A stretch of DNA of 64,000 nucleotides, taken from Tuberibacillus calidus DSM 17572. Lineage in GTDB: Bacteria > Bacillota > Bacilli > Bacillales > Sporolactobacillaceae. Under the pieces are notes generated by a model. It worked only from the letters and a program-made list of their open reading frames with translations. It had not been told where the DNA came from and did not search any database. Below are positions 16,138 through 24,059 of the stretch, one piece after another; positions within the stretch are counted from its first letter, which is position 1; the number at the start of each line of letters is the position of its first letter. A program made the translations under genes and the position numbers. The stretch covers positions 98,346-162,345 of the forward strand of contig NZ_KE387193.1 of assembly GCF_000430685.1 (NCBI RefSeq), read 5' to 3'.

Positions 16138-18177
16138 TCAATCAAATCGTTCGCTTTCCAAAAGGCCGTCACGCTCTAAACGCTCCCGTAATCCTTCGTA
16201 TTCAGGCGCCTCCCAGAACGCTTTTGATGAAACCATTTCGCCCGCATCGCGGCGGGCAACTTCCAATGCGCGATAATCGTGAATGAGGTCCGCTATTTTA
16301 AAATCGGGAAGACCGCTTTGTTTATACCCGAAAAAATCACCCGGCCCCCTAAGTTTTAAATCATATTCTGAAAGCTTGAAGCCGTCCGTCGTTTCCGTCA
16401 TGATTCTCATCCGTTCCCGAGCGGTTTCCGATTTGCCATCAGCAATCAAGATACAGTATGATTGGGCATCCCCGCGCCCGACCCGGCCGCGCAATTGGTG
16501 CAATTGCGCAAGGCCAAAGCGTTCGGCATCATAAATGACCATCACAGTCGCATTGGGAACGTTGACGCCGACTTCAACAACTGTCGTTGAGACGAGGACA
16601 TGGATGTCGCCGCTTTTAAAAGCTGTCATGACAGCCTCTTTTTCTTCCCCGGACATACGCCCGTGTAAAAGGCCAACATGAAATTCTTTAAAAAATTGCG
16701 TTAAGTAATTGTGTACATCAATGGCGTTTTGCACATCCAATTGTTCCGACTCTTCAATAAGCGGGCAGATCACGTAGGCTTGCCGGCCTGCTTTTAATTC
16801 TTTTCTTATAAAGGTCAAAACCGCCTCTAATCGGTCGTGTTTGACCCAGGCTGTCTTAATTTTCTTACGCCCGGAAGGCATCTCGTCAATGGTGGAGACG
16901 TCCATATCCCCAAATGCCGCAATCGCCAGCGTCCGCGGGATGGGTGTCGCCGTCATAAAAAGCACGTCGGTTTGTTCTCCTTTAGAACGGAGGGCTCGTC
17001 TCTGTTCGACTCCGAAACGATGCTGTTCATCGGTCACCACGAGCCCCAAGTTGGAAAAACGGACCACCTCTTGAATGAGAGCGTGGGTGCCGATGACCAC
17101 ATCAATGTCACCATTTTCCAGATCTTGAAGTCGCTTTCTCCGTTCCTTTCCTTTCACCGCACCAGTGAGTAAAGCGACCTTTACATCAAAAGGCTGAAAC
17201 AACTTGGACAGCTGTTCGGCATGCTGTTCAGCTAAGATTTCCGTCGGAGCCATGAGAGCTCCTTGAAAACCTGCTTGAACCGCCGCGAATAAACCGATCG
17301 CACAAACCACTGTCTTACCAGAGCCGACATCCCCCTGCAACAGGCGATTCATGCGGAATGGCGATTTTAAATCGGTCAAAATCTCATCCACTACCCGCTC
17401 TTGTGCCTTCGTTAATGAAAATGGCAAAGCGTTGATGAAACGCTCCATTATTTTTGGATCAAAGTTTTTGGCGACCCCCGAGCCTAACTGCCGATGACGG
17501 GTTTTAAGTATTTGCAGTTTCAATTGAAACAACAAAAGTTCTTCATACACCATGCGGCGTCTCGCGTGCTTCAACGATTGGCGGTCTGTTGGAAAATGCA
17601 ATTGCCGCAAAGCCTGCAATCGTTCTGGGATTTTGTATTTCTTCCTGAGCGCTTCAGGGAGTAAATCATTCGTAGGATTTTCACTGACATAGTCAAGGGC
17701 ATTGCGGATGATTTTCCTTAAACCTTTAACCGTCAAATCTCCCCTGACGGAGTAGACGGGTTCAACCGTTCGCTTTTCGCTCGGATTTAATTGGATCTCA
17801 GAAGCGGTAAGTGTCGCGTTATAGGCATCCCATTTTCCCACAAGCAAAACTTGGGTGCCTTCGGATAACCTTTTTTTCAGAAAGCCCCGATTAAAAACGA
17901 CCGCCGTTATTAAGTAATTACCTGAGAACACGCGAAAACTTAATCGCGATTTTTTTTTCGAATAAAAACGGAGAGAAGGCTCACTATGAACCTTCCCGAT
18001 GATTGTTATTTTTTCGCCGTGGGCGGCTTGAGCTAAATCTTTAGGTTGATAATTATCATAGCGATAGGGAAAATGTTCGAGCAAATCACCGACAGTTATA
18101 ATGTTTAAACTTTCTAAATCGCGGACAGTTTCGGGTCCGACGCCTTTAATGACACTAACCGGTAACGTTTCCAACAT
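16138..18177 (-). CDS. recG: ATP-dependent DNA helicase RecG
   Basis: Branch-migration helicase that remodels stalled forks and Holliday junctions. The 679-aa protein has an N-terminal wedge/OB domain, then superfamily 2 helicase motifs: QGDVGSGKTVVCAIG (I), GTHALIQ, DEQHRFGVEQR (II), FMTATPIPRTLA (III) and QLRGRVGRGDAQSYC (VI). ATG 18177 lies six bases after the sdaAA stop, with GGGGAG upstream, so it is probably co-transcribed with sdaAB-sdaAA. The order sdaAB-sdaAA-recG-fapR is conserved. Confidence 0.97.
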   Translation of the reverse strand: MLETLPVSVIKGVGPETVRDLESLNIITVGDLLEHFPYRYDNYQPKDLAQAAHGEKITIIGKVHSEPSLRFYSKKKSRLSFRVFSGNYLITAVVFNRGFLKKRLSEGTQVLLVGKWDAYNATLTASEIQLNPSEKRTVEPVYSVRGDLTVKGLRKIIRNALDYVSENPTNDLLPEALRKKYKIPERLQALRQLHFPTDRQSLKHARRRMVYEELLLFQLKLQILKTRHRQLGSGVAKNFDPKIMERFINALPFSLTKAQERVVDEILTDLKSPFRMNRLLQGDVGSGKTVVCAIGLFAAVQAGFQGALMAPTEILAEQHAEQLSKLFQPFDVKVALLTGAVKGKERRKRLQDLENGDIDVVIGTHALIQEVVRFSNLGLVVTDEQHRFGVEQRRALRSKGEQTDVLFMTATPIPRTLAIAAFGDMDVSTIDEMPSGRKKIKTAWVKHDRLEAVLTFIRKELKAGRQAYVICPLIEESEQLDVQNAIDVHNYLTQFFKEFHVGLLHGRMSGEEKEAVMTAFKSGDIHVLVSTTVVEVGVNVPNATVMVIYDAERFGLAQLHQLRGRVGRGDAQSYCILIADGKSETARERMRIMTETTDGFKLSEYDLKLRGPGDFFGYKQSGLPDFKIADLIHDYRALEVARRDAGEMVSSKAFWEAPEYEGLRERLERDGLLESERFD

Positions 18178-18183
18178 CCCAAG

Positions 18184-19074
18184 TTATCTCCCCGAGCTGG
18201 TTTGCGATCCAAAGATTTTCTCTGCGAGCCTTCGGCCGGTCGGCGTCGCCGCCAAGCCTCCTTCTGCCGTTTCTTTATAAATGGTAGGCATCCGGCGCCC
18301 AACGACATGCATCGCTTCAATTACTTCATCACATGGAATCACGCTTTTAACCCCAGCCAAGGCGATATCGGCAGCAACGATGGCTTGAGCCGCTCCCATA
18401 GCATTGCGCATGACACATGGCACTTCGACAAGACCGGCCACTGGATCACAAATCAAACCGAGCATGTTTTTTAAAGCAATGGCCATAGCATGGGCGCTTT
18501 GTTCAGGTGTTCCACCCGCCATTTCGACAGCAGCGGCCGCCGCCATCCCTGTTGCCGAGCCGACTTCGGCCTGACAACCTCCAGCGGCTCCAGAAATGGA
18601 CGCATTATTCGCGACGACAAATCCGAACGCCCCTGCCGTAAAGAGGAAGCGGATCATCGCTTCACGGCTCGGGTTCAATTTCGGCTTTAAGCCGAATAAA
18701 ACCCCTGGAACAACACCGGCTGAGCCAGCGGTCGGTGTAGCACAAATTTTCCCCATCGCCGCATTGACTTCATTGGTCGACACGGCCTTACTGACAGCAT
18801 CGAGCAATGTATCTCCGGATAAAGTTTTTCCTGATTCCATGTATTTTTGAATCAGTTTCGCATCGCCACCGGTCAATCCGGAGCGTGAACGAATGTTTTC
18901 ATTAATGCCGCGTTCGACGGCTTTTTCCATGACCTCTAAATTCCGACCCATTTGTTCCATGATGTCTTCCCGGCTTCGGCCGGATTCTTCTATTTCCATC
19001 CGAATCATCACTTCGGAGATCGGAATCTTTTCGGTTTCGGCAATCTGCAAAAGTTCTGCGACAGTTCGAAACAT
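18184..19074 (-). CDS. sdaAA: L-serine dehydratase, iron-sulfur-dependent, alpha subunit
   Basis: With SdaAB, deaminates L-serine to pyruvate and ammonia. The 296-aa subunit holds the three cysteines expected to bind the 4Fe-4S cluster, in KICATPTAGSAGVVPG and GLICDPVAGLVEVPCVMRNA. ATG 19074 follows AAGGAGG. It is 35 bases downstream of sdaAB and just ahead of recG. No regulator is apparent. Confidence 0.95.
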   Translation of the reverse strand: MFRTVAELLQIAETEKIPISEVMIRMEIEESGRSREDIMEQMGRNLEVMEKAVERGINENIRSRSGLTGGDAKLIQKYMESGKTLSGDTLLDAVSKAVSTNEVNAAMGKICATPTAGSAGVVPGVLFGLKPKLNPSREAMIRFLFTAGAFGFVVANNASISGAAGGCQAEVGSATGMAAAAAVEMAGGTPEQSAHAMAIALKNMLGLICDPVAGLVEVPCVMRNAMGAAQAIVAADIALAGVKSVIPCDEVIEAMHVVGRRMPTIYKETAEGGLAATPTGRRLAEKIFGSQTSSGR

Positions 19075-19109
19075 GTTGAAGTCCTCCTTAAGTAAGATGA
19101 TGTAAAGTG

Positions 19110-19769
19110 TCAGTCGAGGGTAACGACATTCAACATGCCCGGCAAATGTTTAATCTCCTCACAGATGCTTTGACTCACCGTTTGATCGGTTTCGATCACC
19201 ATCAAAGCCGTGCGCCCTTTGGCACGTCGAGACACTTCCATATACGAAATATTGATTTCATGCTTGGCCAACACGTCAGCGACTTTGGCAATCGCTCCGT
19301 ATTGGTCACGATGAACAACAAAAATGGCTGGCTGATTCCCGGATAAGCGAAGGGTATAGCCATTCAGTTCGGTAATTTCAATTTTGCCACCGCCGATTGA
19401 AACGCCGACGACTTCTAATTTTTCATCGCCTTTTTCCAAGACGAGGCGGGCGGTATTCGGATGCTCCATCTCCACGGCTTCTTCGTGAAACGTCACTTCC
19501 ATCCCCATTTCTTCAGCCAATGTCAGCGCTTTCACGATGCGGTCGTCAAAGGTGTCAAAATCGAGCAACCCTCCGACCAAGGCAATATCCGTGCCATGAC
19601 CTTTATAGGTTTTAGCAAATGAGCCGTATAAATAAATCGTCACTTTGTCGGGCAATGTGCCAAAAAGATGGCGGGCTACCCGTCCAATCCGTGCCGCCCC
19701 CGCGGTATGTGAACTAGAAGGGCCCACCATGACCGGACCTATAATATCAAAAACGCTTCGATATTTCAC
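19110..19769 (-). CDS. sdaAB: L-serine dehydratase, iron-sulfur-dependent, beta subunit
   Basis: Beta subunit of the two-chain serine dehydratase, 219 aa. The N-terminal part has VGPSSSHTAGAARIGRVARH, typical of serine dehydratase beta domains; the C-terminal 75 residues form an ACT domain (FVVHRDQYGAIAKVADVLAK) that may sense serine. The start is GTG 19769, with GGGGAGGAA upstream. The 170 bases between this gene and yloU hold an apparent fakA remnant. Confidence 0.95.
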   Translation of the reverse strand: MKYRSVFDIIGPVMVGPSSSHTAGAARIGRVARHLFGTLPDKVTIYLYGSFAKTYKGHGTDIALVGGLLDFDTFDDRIVKALTLAEEMGMEVTFHEEAVEMEHPNTARLVLEKGDEKLEVVGVSIGGGKIEITELNGYTLRLSGNQPAIFVVHRDQYGAIAKVADVLAKHEINISYMEVSRRAKGRTALMVIETDQTVSQSICEEIKHLPGMLNVVTLD

Positions 19770-19792
19770 GTTGCATTCCTCCCCAACGCCCT

Positions 19793-19937
19793 TTAATTGA
19801 CGGCGATCACGTCATCACAACAGGCTGGGCGCCTTCAAAATCTCAACCTCTATATTATAATGTTCTAGAAGCGAATTGGCCAACGTCTCCACTCCATCGC
19901 TGTTCACACTTATAGCATAAATCAAATTGAAGGTTCC
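19793..19937 (-). pseudogene. fakA: Decayed 3' end of fakA (fatty acid kinase A, DAK2 family)
   Basis: Between yloU and sdaAB, where Bacillales carry fakA (about 550 codons), only about 145 bases remain. Reading the minus strand from just after the yloU stop, one frame gives GVETLANSLLEHYNIEVEIL, the next EGAQPVVMT and the third VIAVN followed by TAA (19795-19793). Joined across two single-base gaps, this resembles the FakA C-terminus, which typically reads like EVEIH-x-G-x-QP followed by YIxSVE and a stop. The simplest reading is a large in-place deletion plus two frameshifts. The match rests on my memory of the family and needs a search. Confidence 0.6.
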
Positions 19938-19940
19938 ACG

Positions 19941-20303
19941 TCAATCGTTTTCCAAGCGGACACCTTGAACAAAAATGTTAATCGCACCGACAGCAATGCC
20001 AAGCATTTGATCCAGCGTGTGTTTTACTTTTGTTTGCACGTTATGGGCGACCTCTGAGATTTTCGTTCCGTAACTGACAATGATGTACATATCAATCACG
20101 ACATCTCCATCTTCATGACGGACGATCACACCGCGACTCGGATTGTCCCGGCCAATCAACTCGGTAAGCCCGTCCTTGATCTGCCGTTGTGAAGCCATGC
20201 CGATAATACCATAACAATCGACGGCTGTCCCACCAGCAATCGTTGCAATGACTTGATCGGTTATCTCAATCATTCCGTAATCCGTTCTCATTTCAATAGA
20301 CAT
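19941..20303 (-). CDS. yloU: Asp23/Gls24 family envelope stress protein YloU
   Basis: Member of the Asp23 family (120 aa), which gathers at the membrane in Firmicutes and affects envelope stress; exact biochemistry unknown. Family features are GMIEITDQVIATIAG near the start and the C-terminal VGAINIFVQGVRLEND. ATG 20303 has AAAGGAGG. It is divergent from rpmB. In relatives it is co-transcribed with fakA, of which only a scar seems to remain directly downstream. Confidence 0.93.
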   Translation of the reverse strand: MSIEMRTDYGMIEITDQVIATIAGGTAVDCYGIIGMASQRQIKDGLTELIGRDNPSRGVIVRHEDGDVVIDMYIIVSYGTKISEVAHNVQTKVKHTLDQMLGIAVGAINIFVQGVRLEND

Positions 20304-20421
20304 GAGGAGGCCTCCTTTGCAATAACTCTAGGCTTTTCCTATTTTTTATTGTACACTATCGCAAAAGGCAATAAAAGCGGGAAAGGAGAAAACCCAATAC
20401 CCCCATCCTTAGAACATTTTC

Positions 20422-20450
20422 TTGCGTGGAAAGGGATATAGTGGTATCAT
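20422..20450 (+). promoter_or_regulatory. Sigma-A promoter of rpmB
   Basis: TTGCGT, 17-base spacer, TATCAT on the + strand. The predicted start near 20457 leaves a leader of about 60 bases before rpmB. Confidence 0.65.
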
Positions 20451-20477
20451 ATTAGCGTGTTTGTTTTCGTTACTTTG

Positions 20478-20499
20478 ACCCCGAAGCTTCGTCTGGGGT
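20478..20499 (+). other. Hairpin in the rpmB leader
   Basis: ACCCC (20478-20482) and GGGGT (20495-20499) flank a loop containing the palindrome GAAGCTTC. It ends four bases before the Shine-Dalgarno of rpmB, so it could modulate ribosome access. No known leader motif is matched. Confidence 0.4.
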
Positions 20500-20518
20500 T
20501 TTAAGGAGGTTGAATGGA

Positions 20519-20707
20519 ATGGGAAAAAAATGCTATGTTACCGGTAAAACGACGAAATTCGGTCAAAACCGTTCGTTTGCTGAAAATAAGACAAAACGTA
20601 AATTTAAAGCAAATCTTCAAAAAGTACGGATCCTTGTCGACGGTAAACCTAAACGCGTCTACGTTTCCACCAAAGCGTTAAAGGCTGGTAAAGTGGAACG
20701 GATATAA
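20519..20707 (+). CDS. rpmB: 50S ribosomal protein L28
   Basis: Large-subunit protein bL28, 62 aa, cytoplasmic. Recognised by [15 protein letters not shown] and [22 protein letters not shown] 20519 is chosen because AAGGAGG lies nine bases upstream; another ATG at 20514 is out of frame. It carries a single cysteine, so it is not the four-Cys zinc-binding version. It stands alone on the + strand, convergent with spoVM, as in B. subtilis. Confidence 0.96.
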   Translation: MGKKCYVTGKTTKFGQNRSFAENKTKRKFKANLQKVRILVDGKPKRVYVSTKALKAGKVERI

Positions 20708-20708
20708 A

Positions 20709-20757
20709 GGTAAACAAAAAAGCACCGATGATTGGTGCTTTTTGTTTACCCTTTTTT
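20709..20757. terminator. Bidirectional terminator shared by rpmB and spoVM
   Basis: GTAAAC-AAAAAAGCACC pairs with GGTGCTTTTTGTTTAC around a 7-base loop, with CTTTTTT after it on the + side. The spoVM stop codon (20748-20746) is inside the right arm, so the same hairpin ends both convergent transcripts. Confidence 0.9.
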
Positions 20758-20826
20758 AAACGATCCCAAGATCGCTCGGATGAAACCACCCAAAAATCTC
20801 GGCAATTTAATGGTATAAAACTTCAT
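20746..20826 (-). CDS. spoVM: Stage V sporulation protein SpoVM
   Basis: A 26-codon gene, too short for ordinary gene callers. The peptide begins MKFYTIKLPRFLGG and ends AILGSFKKG; this amphipathic helix with the central Pro matches SpoVM, which senses convex membrane curvature of the forespore and recruits SpoIVA for coat and cortex assembly. ATG 20826 has GGAGGAGAATT upstream. It lies between rpmB and thiN exactly as in B. subtilis. A sigma-E-like promoter is about 50-75 bases upstream. Confidence 0.95.
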   Translation of the reverse strand: MKFYTIKLPRFLGGFIRAILGSFKKG

Positions 20827-20873
20827 AATTCTCCTCCTTGCTTGGCCCCGTTTCTTTATCTATAAACCTATAA

Positions 20874-20902
20874 ATAAGATGATGCATGTTACTAGTATAT
20901 TC
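20874..20902 (-). promoter_or_regulatory. Sigma-E-like promoter of spoVM
   Basis: Minus-strand GAATATA (20902-20896), 14-base spacer, CATCTTAT (20881-20874). The -35 fits the sigma-E consensus KMATATT except for the last base; the -10 fits CATACANT at about five of eight positions. Expected biologically, since spoVM is a mother-cell gene. Confidence 0.4.
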
Positions 20903-20977
20903 ATGAAATCCGAAATAGTACCACACCATGCATCAATTTCACAAAAGTTTATTGTTTCCCTAAGAAAATGCCGACTT

Positions 20978-21622
20978 TTAAAGGTCACGGCTGCGGATGC
21001 AAAGCAAGAGCCCTTCTTTAAAGGCTAATCTCCCTTTTTCCGCTTGCAATTCATTACTGATGCAAAGGGTGGACCCCCAACGGAGATCATGATTGTCAAG
21101 CGGATATTTAAATCCTTCCAGTGTGATCCCTTCGGTTTTTGGTGTAAACGCGATAAACGAAACATAAGGATAATTTTGGGCTTTTACTATATCATAAACA
21201 CCAGGAGGTAAAAGGGTGACGATATTTTGTTGATCGATGAGTAGAATTTCCGTTTTGATACCAATGCCTTTTAATAGCAATTGGATATTGGCTAGCCCGT
21301 GATCCAGCCGACCACCGGTGGCTCCCAAAATCCAACATCGATCGGGTTTTTCGGTCAATACCCAATCAAGGGCTATTTCCAAATCAGTTTCATCCTTTTC
21401 CGAAGGGTATAACACGAGCTCTGTTCCTTGCGCTTCAAGCAAAGCCCGCTCGTCTTTATTGATGGAATCAAAATCGCCAAATGCTTTATACGGTTTGAGG
21501 CTATTTTCCAATAGCGTTATTGTCCCGCGGTCACAGCCGATCCAACGGACATTTCGAAAAAGCTCATCATGTAAATTCGGCAAATGAGCGGGAGGACCCC
21601 CCGCGAGAATCGCATATTCCAC
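20978..21622 (-). CDS. thiN: Thiamine pyrophosphokinase
   Basis: Converts thiamine and ATP to thiamine diphosphate and AMP. The 214-aa protein has the DRGT motif near residue 31, GDFDSI near 50, KDETDLEIALDWVL and the GATGGRLDHGLANIQLL block of eukaryote-like TPKs. It lies four bases downstream of thiT, under the same TPP riboswitch, so the two form an uptake-and-activation unit. In B. subtilis thiN sits here without thiT. Confidence 0.94.
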   Translation of the reverse strand: MEYAILAGGPPAHLPNLHDELFRNVRWIGCDRGTITLLENSLKPYKAFGDFDSINKDERALLEAQGTELVLYPSEKDETDLEIALDWVLTEKPDRCWILGATGGRLDHGLANIQLLLKGIGIKTEILLIDQQNIVTLLPPGVYDIVKAQNYPYVSFIAFTPKTEGITLEGFKYPLDNHDLRWGSTLCISNELQAEKGRLAFKEGLLLCIRSRDL

Positions 21623-21626
21623 AATA

Positions 21627-22184
21627 TTACCGCCTTACTAAATATTTCGGAATCGCACTTGCCAGCAAAATCATCACGATTAAATCAAAAATCATGCTCG
21701 GGCCCACATATGATCCATTATAGATCAGTGAGTAGAGGGCTACAGGTTGACCAGCCGGTGCGTTTGACCCATAAAAGACAATACCGGAAACATAATGACT
21801 TAAGAATTTCAATACCATGCTGATGACCGTTGCCAACCCTGCTTTCCAAAACATGACCGAGCGGGAATCGCTATCTTTAATAACGATGAGCCCAGCAAAA
21901 CCGACCAGAAGAAAAGCCAAACCATAATCCAATAAATACTGAATGGGATTTAAATAATATGGCCCTTCGATAAAATTGACAAAACCATAAATAAAGCCAG
22001 CAAAAATCCCCCAAACAAAGCCTCGACGCAAGGCATACACGATCAGTGGCACCATCTCAAGCGAAATGCCCCCACCAGCTGCCCATGGACCTTTAAACTG
22101 AATGAGATTTAAGATCGCTGATATGGCAATCACGATGGCACCTTCCACTAAAACCATTGTCTTTTCTCTTTGCGTTCGCGACAT
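21627..22184 (-). CDS. thiT: Thiamine ECF transporter S component ThiT
   Basis: Membrane substrate-binding subunit of an energy-coupling factor transporter that imports thiamine with shared EcfAA'T. The 185-aa protein has about six hydrophobic segments; family features are LIQFKGPWAAGGGISLEMVP and FIEGPYYLNPIQYLLDYG. ATG 22184 is chosen for GGGGGAG upstream; an in-frame ATG at 22232 lies further out without a site. The gene is directly controlled by a TPP riboswitch and is followed by thiN. Confidence 0.92.
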   Translation of the reverse strand: MSRTQREKTMVLVEGAIVIAISAILNLIQFKGPWAAGGGISLEMVPLIVYALRRGFVWGIFAGFIYGFVNFIEGPYYLNPIQYLLDYGLAFLLVGFAGLIVIKDSDSRSVMFWKAGLATVISMVLKFLSHYVSGIVFYGSNAPAGQPVALYSLIYNGSYVGPSMIFDLIVMILLASAIPKYLVRR

Positions 22185-22291
22185 GCGTTTCTCCCCCTTA
22201 ATGGTAAATAAAGAAAACTCGGCTTTTATCACAGAGCCTTCATTTCCGTTTTTACTGGACGAAAACAGGATCTATTTTTTACCAGTATCAT

Positions 22292-22322
22292 TAAAAACAG
22301 CCGCATGCCCAATGCATGCGGC
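22292..22322 (-). terminator. Terminator of the TPP riboswitch expression platform
   Basis: GCCGCATGC and GCATGCGGC form a perfect 9-bp stem around a 5-base loop, followed on the minus strand by TGTTTTTAA. It lies between the aptamer and thiT, so ligand binding would favour it and stop transcription. Confidence 0.88.
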
Positions 22323-22396
22323 CGCCAAAAGGACATTCCCTTTGTACGTCCAAAGGTCATTCGTTGAGCCATCTTAGAAATAAACGCTCAACAGCA

Positions 22397-22492
22397 ACCA
22401 CAATCCCTACGCAGGCATGATCCAGATCCAGGTTCTATGGGTCGGAAGTGAACACTTCCCTCTCAGCCTTTTTCAAAGACTCCCCAAGTGGT
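22397..22492 (-). promoter_or_regulatory. TPP riboswitch (THI box) of thiT-thiN
   Basis: On the minus strand the conserved blocks occur in order: CTTGGGGAG, GGCTGAGAG, GACCCATAGAACCTG, GATCTGGATCATGCC and GCGTAGGGA, closed by an ACCAC/GTGGT P1 stem. This is the thiamine diphosphate aptamer. One extra G relative to the usual ACCTGATCTGG is present. A terminator hairpin follows, implying transcriptional OFF control of thiamine uptake and pyrophosphorylation. Confidence 0.93.
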
Positions 22493-22520
22493 CCCACCGA
22501 TATTCATTTGCCGTTTTTCA

Positions 22521-23168
22521 TTATAACGCTTGCAATTCCTTAATGGCAAGCGTCCTGTCGGGTTGATTAAACACCGCCGAACCAGCGACAAATTCTCGCG
22601 CGCCAGCTTGATAGCATGCCTTAATTGTCTCTTTATTGATGCCGCCGTCCACCTGTATGACGAGGTGTGGGGCATGCTTGGCCAAGAACGCCGATGTTTC
22701 TGCAATTTTATCAACCATCTGAGGAATAAACGCTTGCCCTCCGAAACCCGGATTAACCGTCATAATCAACACAAAATCAATATCAGAAACGACGTGGCGG
22801 ATGGCATCAATAGGCGTTGCGGGATTTAAAGCAACCCCAGCTTTTAATCCAAACTGCTTGATCAATTGGATGGTGCGATGAAGATGCGGACACGCTTCCG
22901 CATGGACGGAAATCCGGTCACATCCAGCTCGTGCAAAGTCGGAAATATAGCGGTCGGGATCTTCAATCATTAGATGGACGTCCATGGCGCAACGCGTGAT
23001 CGGCTTTAACGCTTGCACAACAAGGGGTCCCATTGAAATGTTCGGAACAAAATGGCCATCCATGACGTCGATGTGTAGCATCTCAACCCCTGCTTCTTCG
23101 ACAGAGCGGACTTCATCGCCTAGTTTTGAAAAATCAGCTGCCAGTATGGACGGAAGGATCGTGATCAT
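22521..23168 (-). CDS. rpe: Ribulose-phosphate 3-epimerase
   Basis: Interconverts ribulose 5-phosphate and xylulose 5-phosphate in the pentose phosphate pathway. The 215-aa TIM barrel shows PSILAADFSKLGDEV, HIDVMDGHFVPNISMGP (metal ligand His and catalytic Asp), MTVNPGFGGQAFIP and QVDGGINKETI. The start ATG 23168 is three bases after the rsgA stop; the ribosome site is weak, suggesting coupling to rsgA. Confidence 0.97.
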   Translation of the reverse strand: MITILPSILAADFSKLGDEVRSVEEAGVEMLHIDVMDGHFVPNISMGPLVVQALKPITRCAMDVHLMIEDPDRYISDFARAGCDRISVHAEACPHLHRTIQLIKQFGLKAGVALNPATPIDAIRHVVSDIDFVLIMTVNPGFGGQAFIPQMVDKIAETSAFLAKHAPHLVIQVDGGINKETIKACYQAGAREFVAGSAVFNQPDRTLAIKELQAL

Positions 23169-23171
23169 CGT

Positions 23172-24059
23172 TCAATACCGCTTCTTTCTGTTTGAAATTT
23201 CCTGATAAAACGAAACATAATGGGCATATCGCTCTTGTGCGATTTGTCCAGCCTCTAGAGCCATTTTAACCGCACACCCCGGCTCTGAAAGATGCGTACA
23301 CCCTCTGAATTTGCAATCGCTTTTTCTTTCTTTCATTTCTCGAAAGTAAAGATCTAAATCTTCTGCTTCGATGTTTTGGAACTCCAAGGAGCTGAACCCA
23401 GGTGTGTCTGCCACGTAACCGTCACCGACGGGTAGCAATTCCACATGCCGCGTTGTATGTTTTCCCCGGCCGAGAGCGCGGGAAATATCACCGGTTTGTA
23501 AAGCGAGCGACGGGTTTAAGGCGTTGAGCAATGTGGATTTCCCGACACCCGATTGTCCAGCAAAAACACTTGTTTTTCCGTTAATAAAAGGATAAAGTTG
23601 TTCGATTCCGTGAGAGACTAGGCCTGAAACCATTAAAACCGGGTAACCAATGGTGCGATATCGCTCCGCATAACGGTTGACAGCTTCTAGGTCAGACGCA
23701 TCTTGCTGTGCGAGATCCATCTTGGTGATGCAGATGACCACATTCATATCATTGGACTCAACGTGGACGAGCAAGCGATCCAATAAAATATCATCAAAAT
23801 CCGGGTGTTTCGCAGAAAAAACAAGAATAGCTTGATCAATATTGGCCACAGGCGGCCGCACAAGCGCGTTTTTCCTTTCTTGAATCGCCGTCACATACCC
23901 GTCCGTCGCACCGATTAGCTCATATTCGACGATGTCACCGACAAGGGGCGTGATCTTTTTTTTACGGAAATTCCCCCTTGCCCGGCATTGATAGATTTCA
24001 TCACGGTCACTGACATAGTAAAACCCGCTTAAGGCTTTTACAATTCTACCGATCGGCAT
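23172..24059 (-). CDS. rsgA: Ribosome small subunit-dependent GTPase RsgA
   Basis: Circularly permuted GTPase that checks late 30S assembly. The 295-aa protein has an N-terminal OB fold, then the permuted G motifs: ITKMDL (G4), then GQSGVGKSTLLNAL (G1), then DTPGFSS (G3), and a C-terminal zinc site with CKFRGCTHLSEPGCAVK. Its ATG at 24059 directly follows the prkC stop. The order stp-prkC-rsgA-rpe-thiN is conserved in Firmicutes. Confidence 0.96.
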   Translation of the reverse strand: MPIGRIVKALSGFYYVSDRDEIYQCRARGNFRKKKITPLVGDIVEYELIGATDGYVTAIQERKNALVRPPVANIDQAILVFSAKHPDFDDILLDRLLVHVESNDMNVVICITKMDLAQQDASDLEAVNRYAERYRTIGYPVLMVSGLVSHGIEQLYPFINGKTSVFAGQSGVGKSTLLNALNPSLALQTGDISRALGRGKHTTRHVELLPVGDGYVADTPGFSSLEFQNIEAEDLDLYFREMKERKSDCKFRGCTHLSEPGCAVKMALEAGQIAQERYAHYVSFYQEISNRKKRY

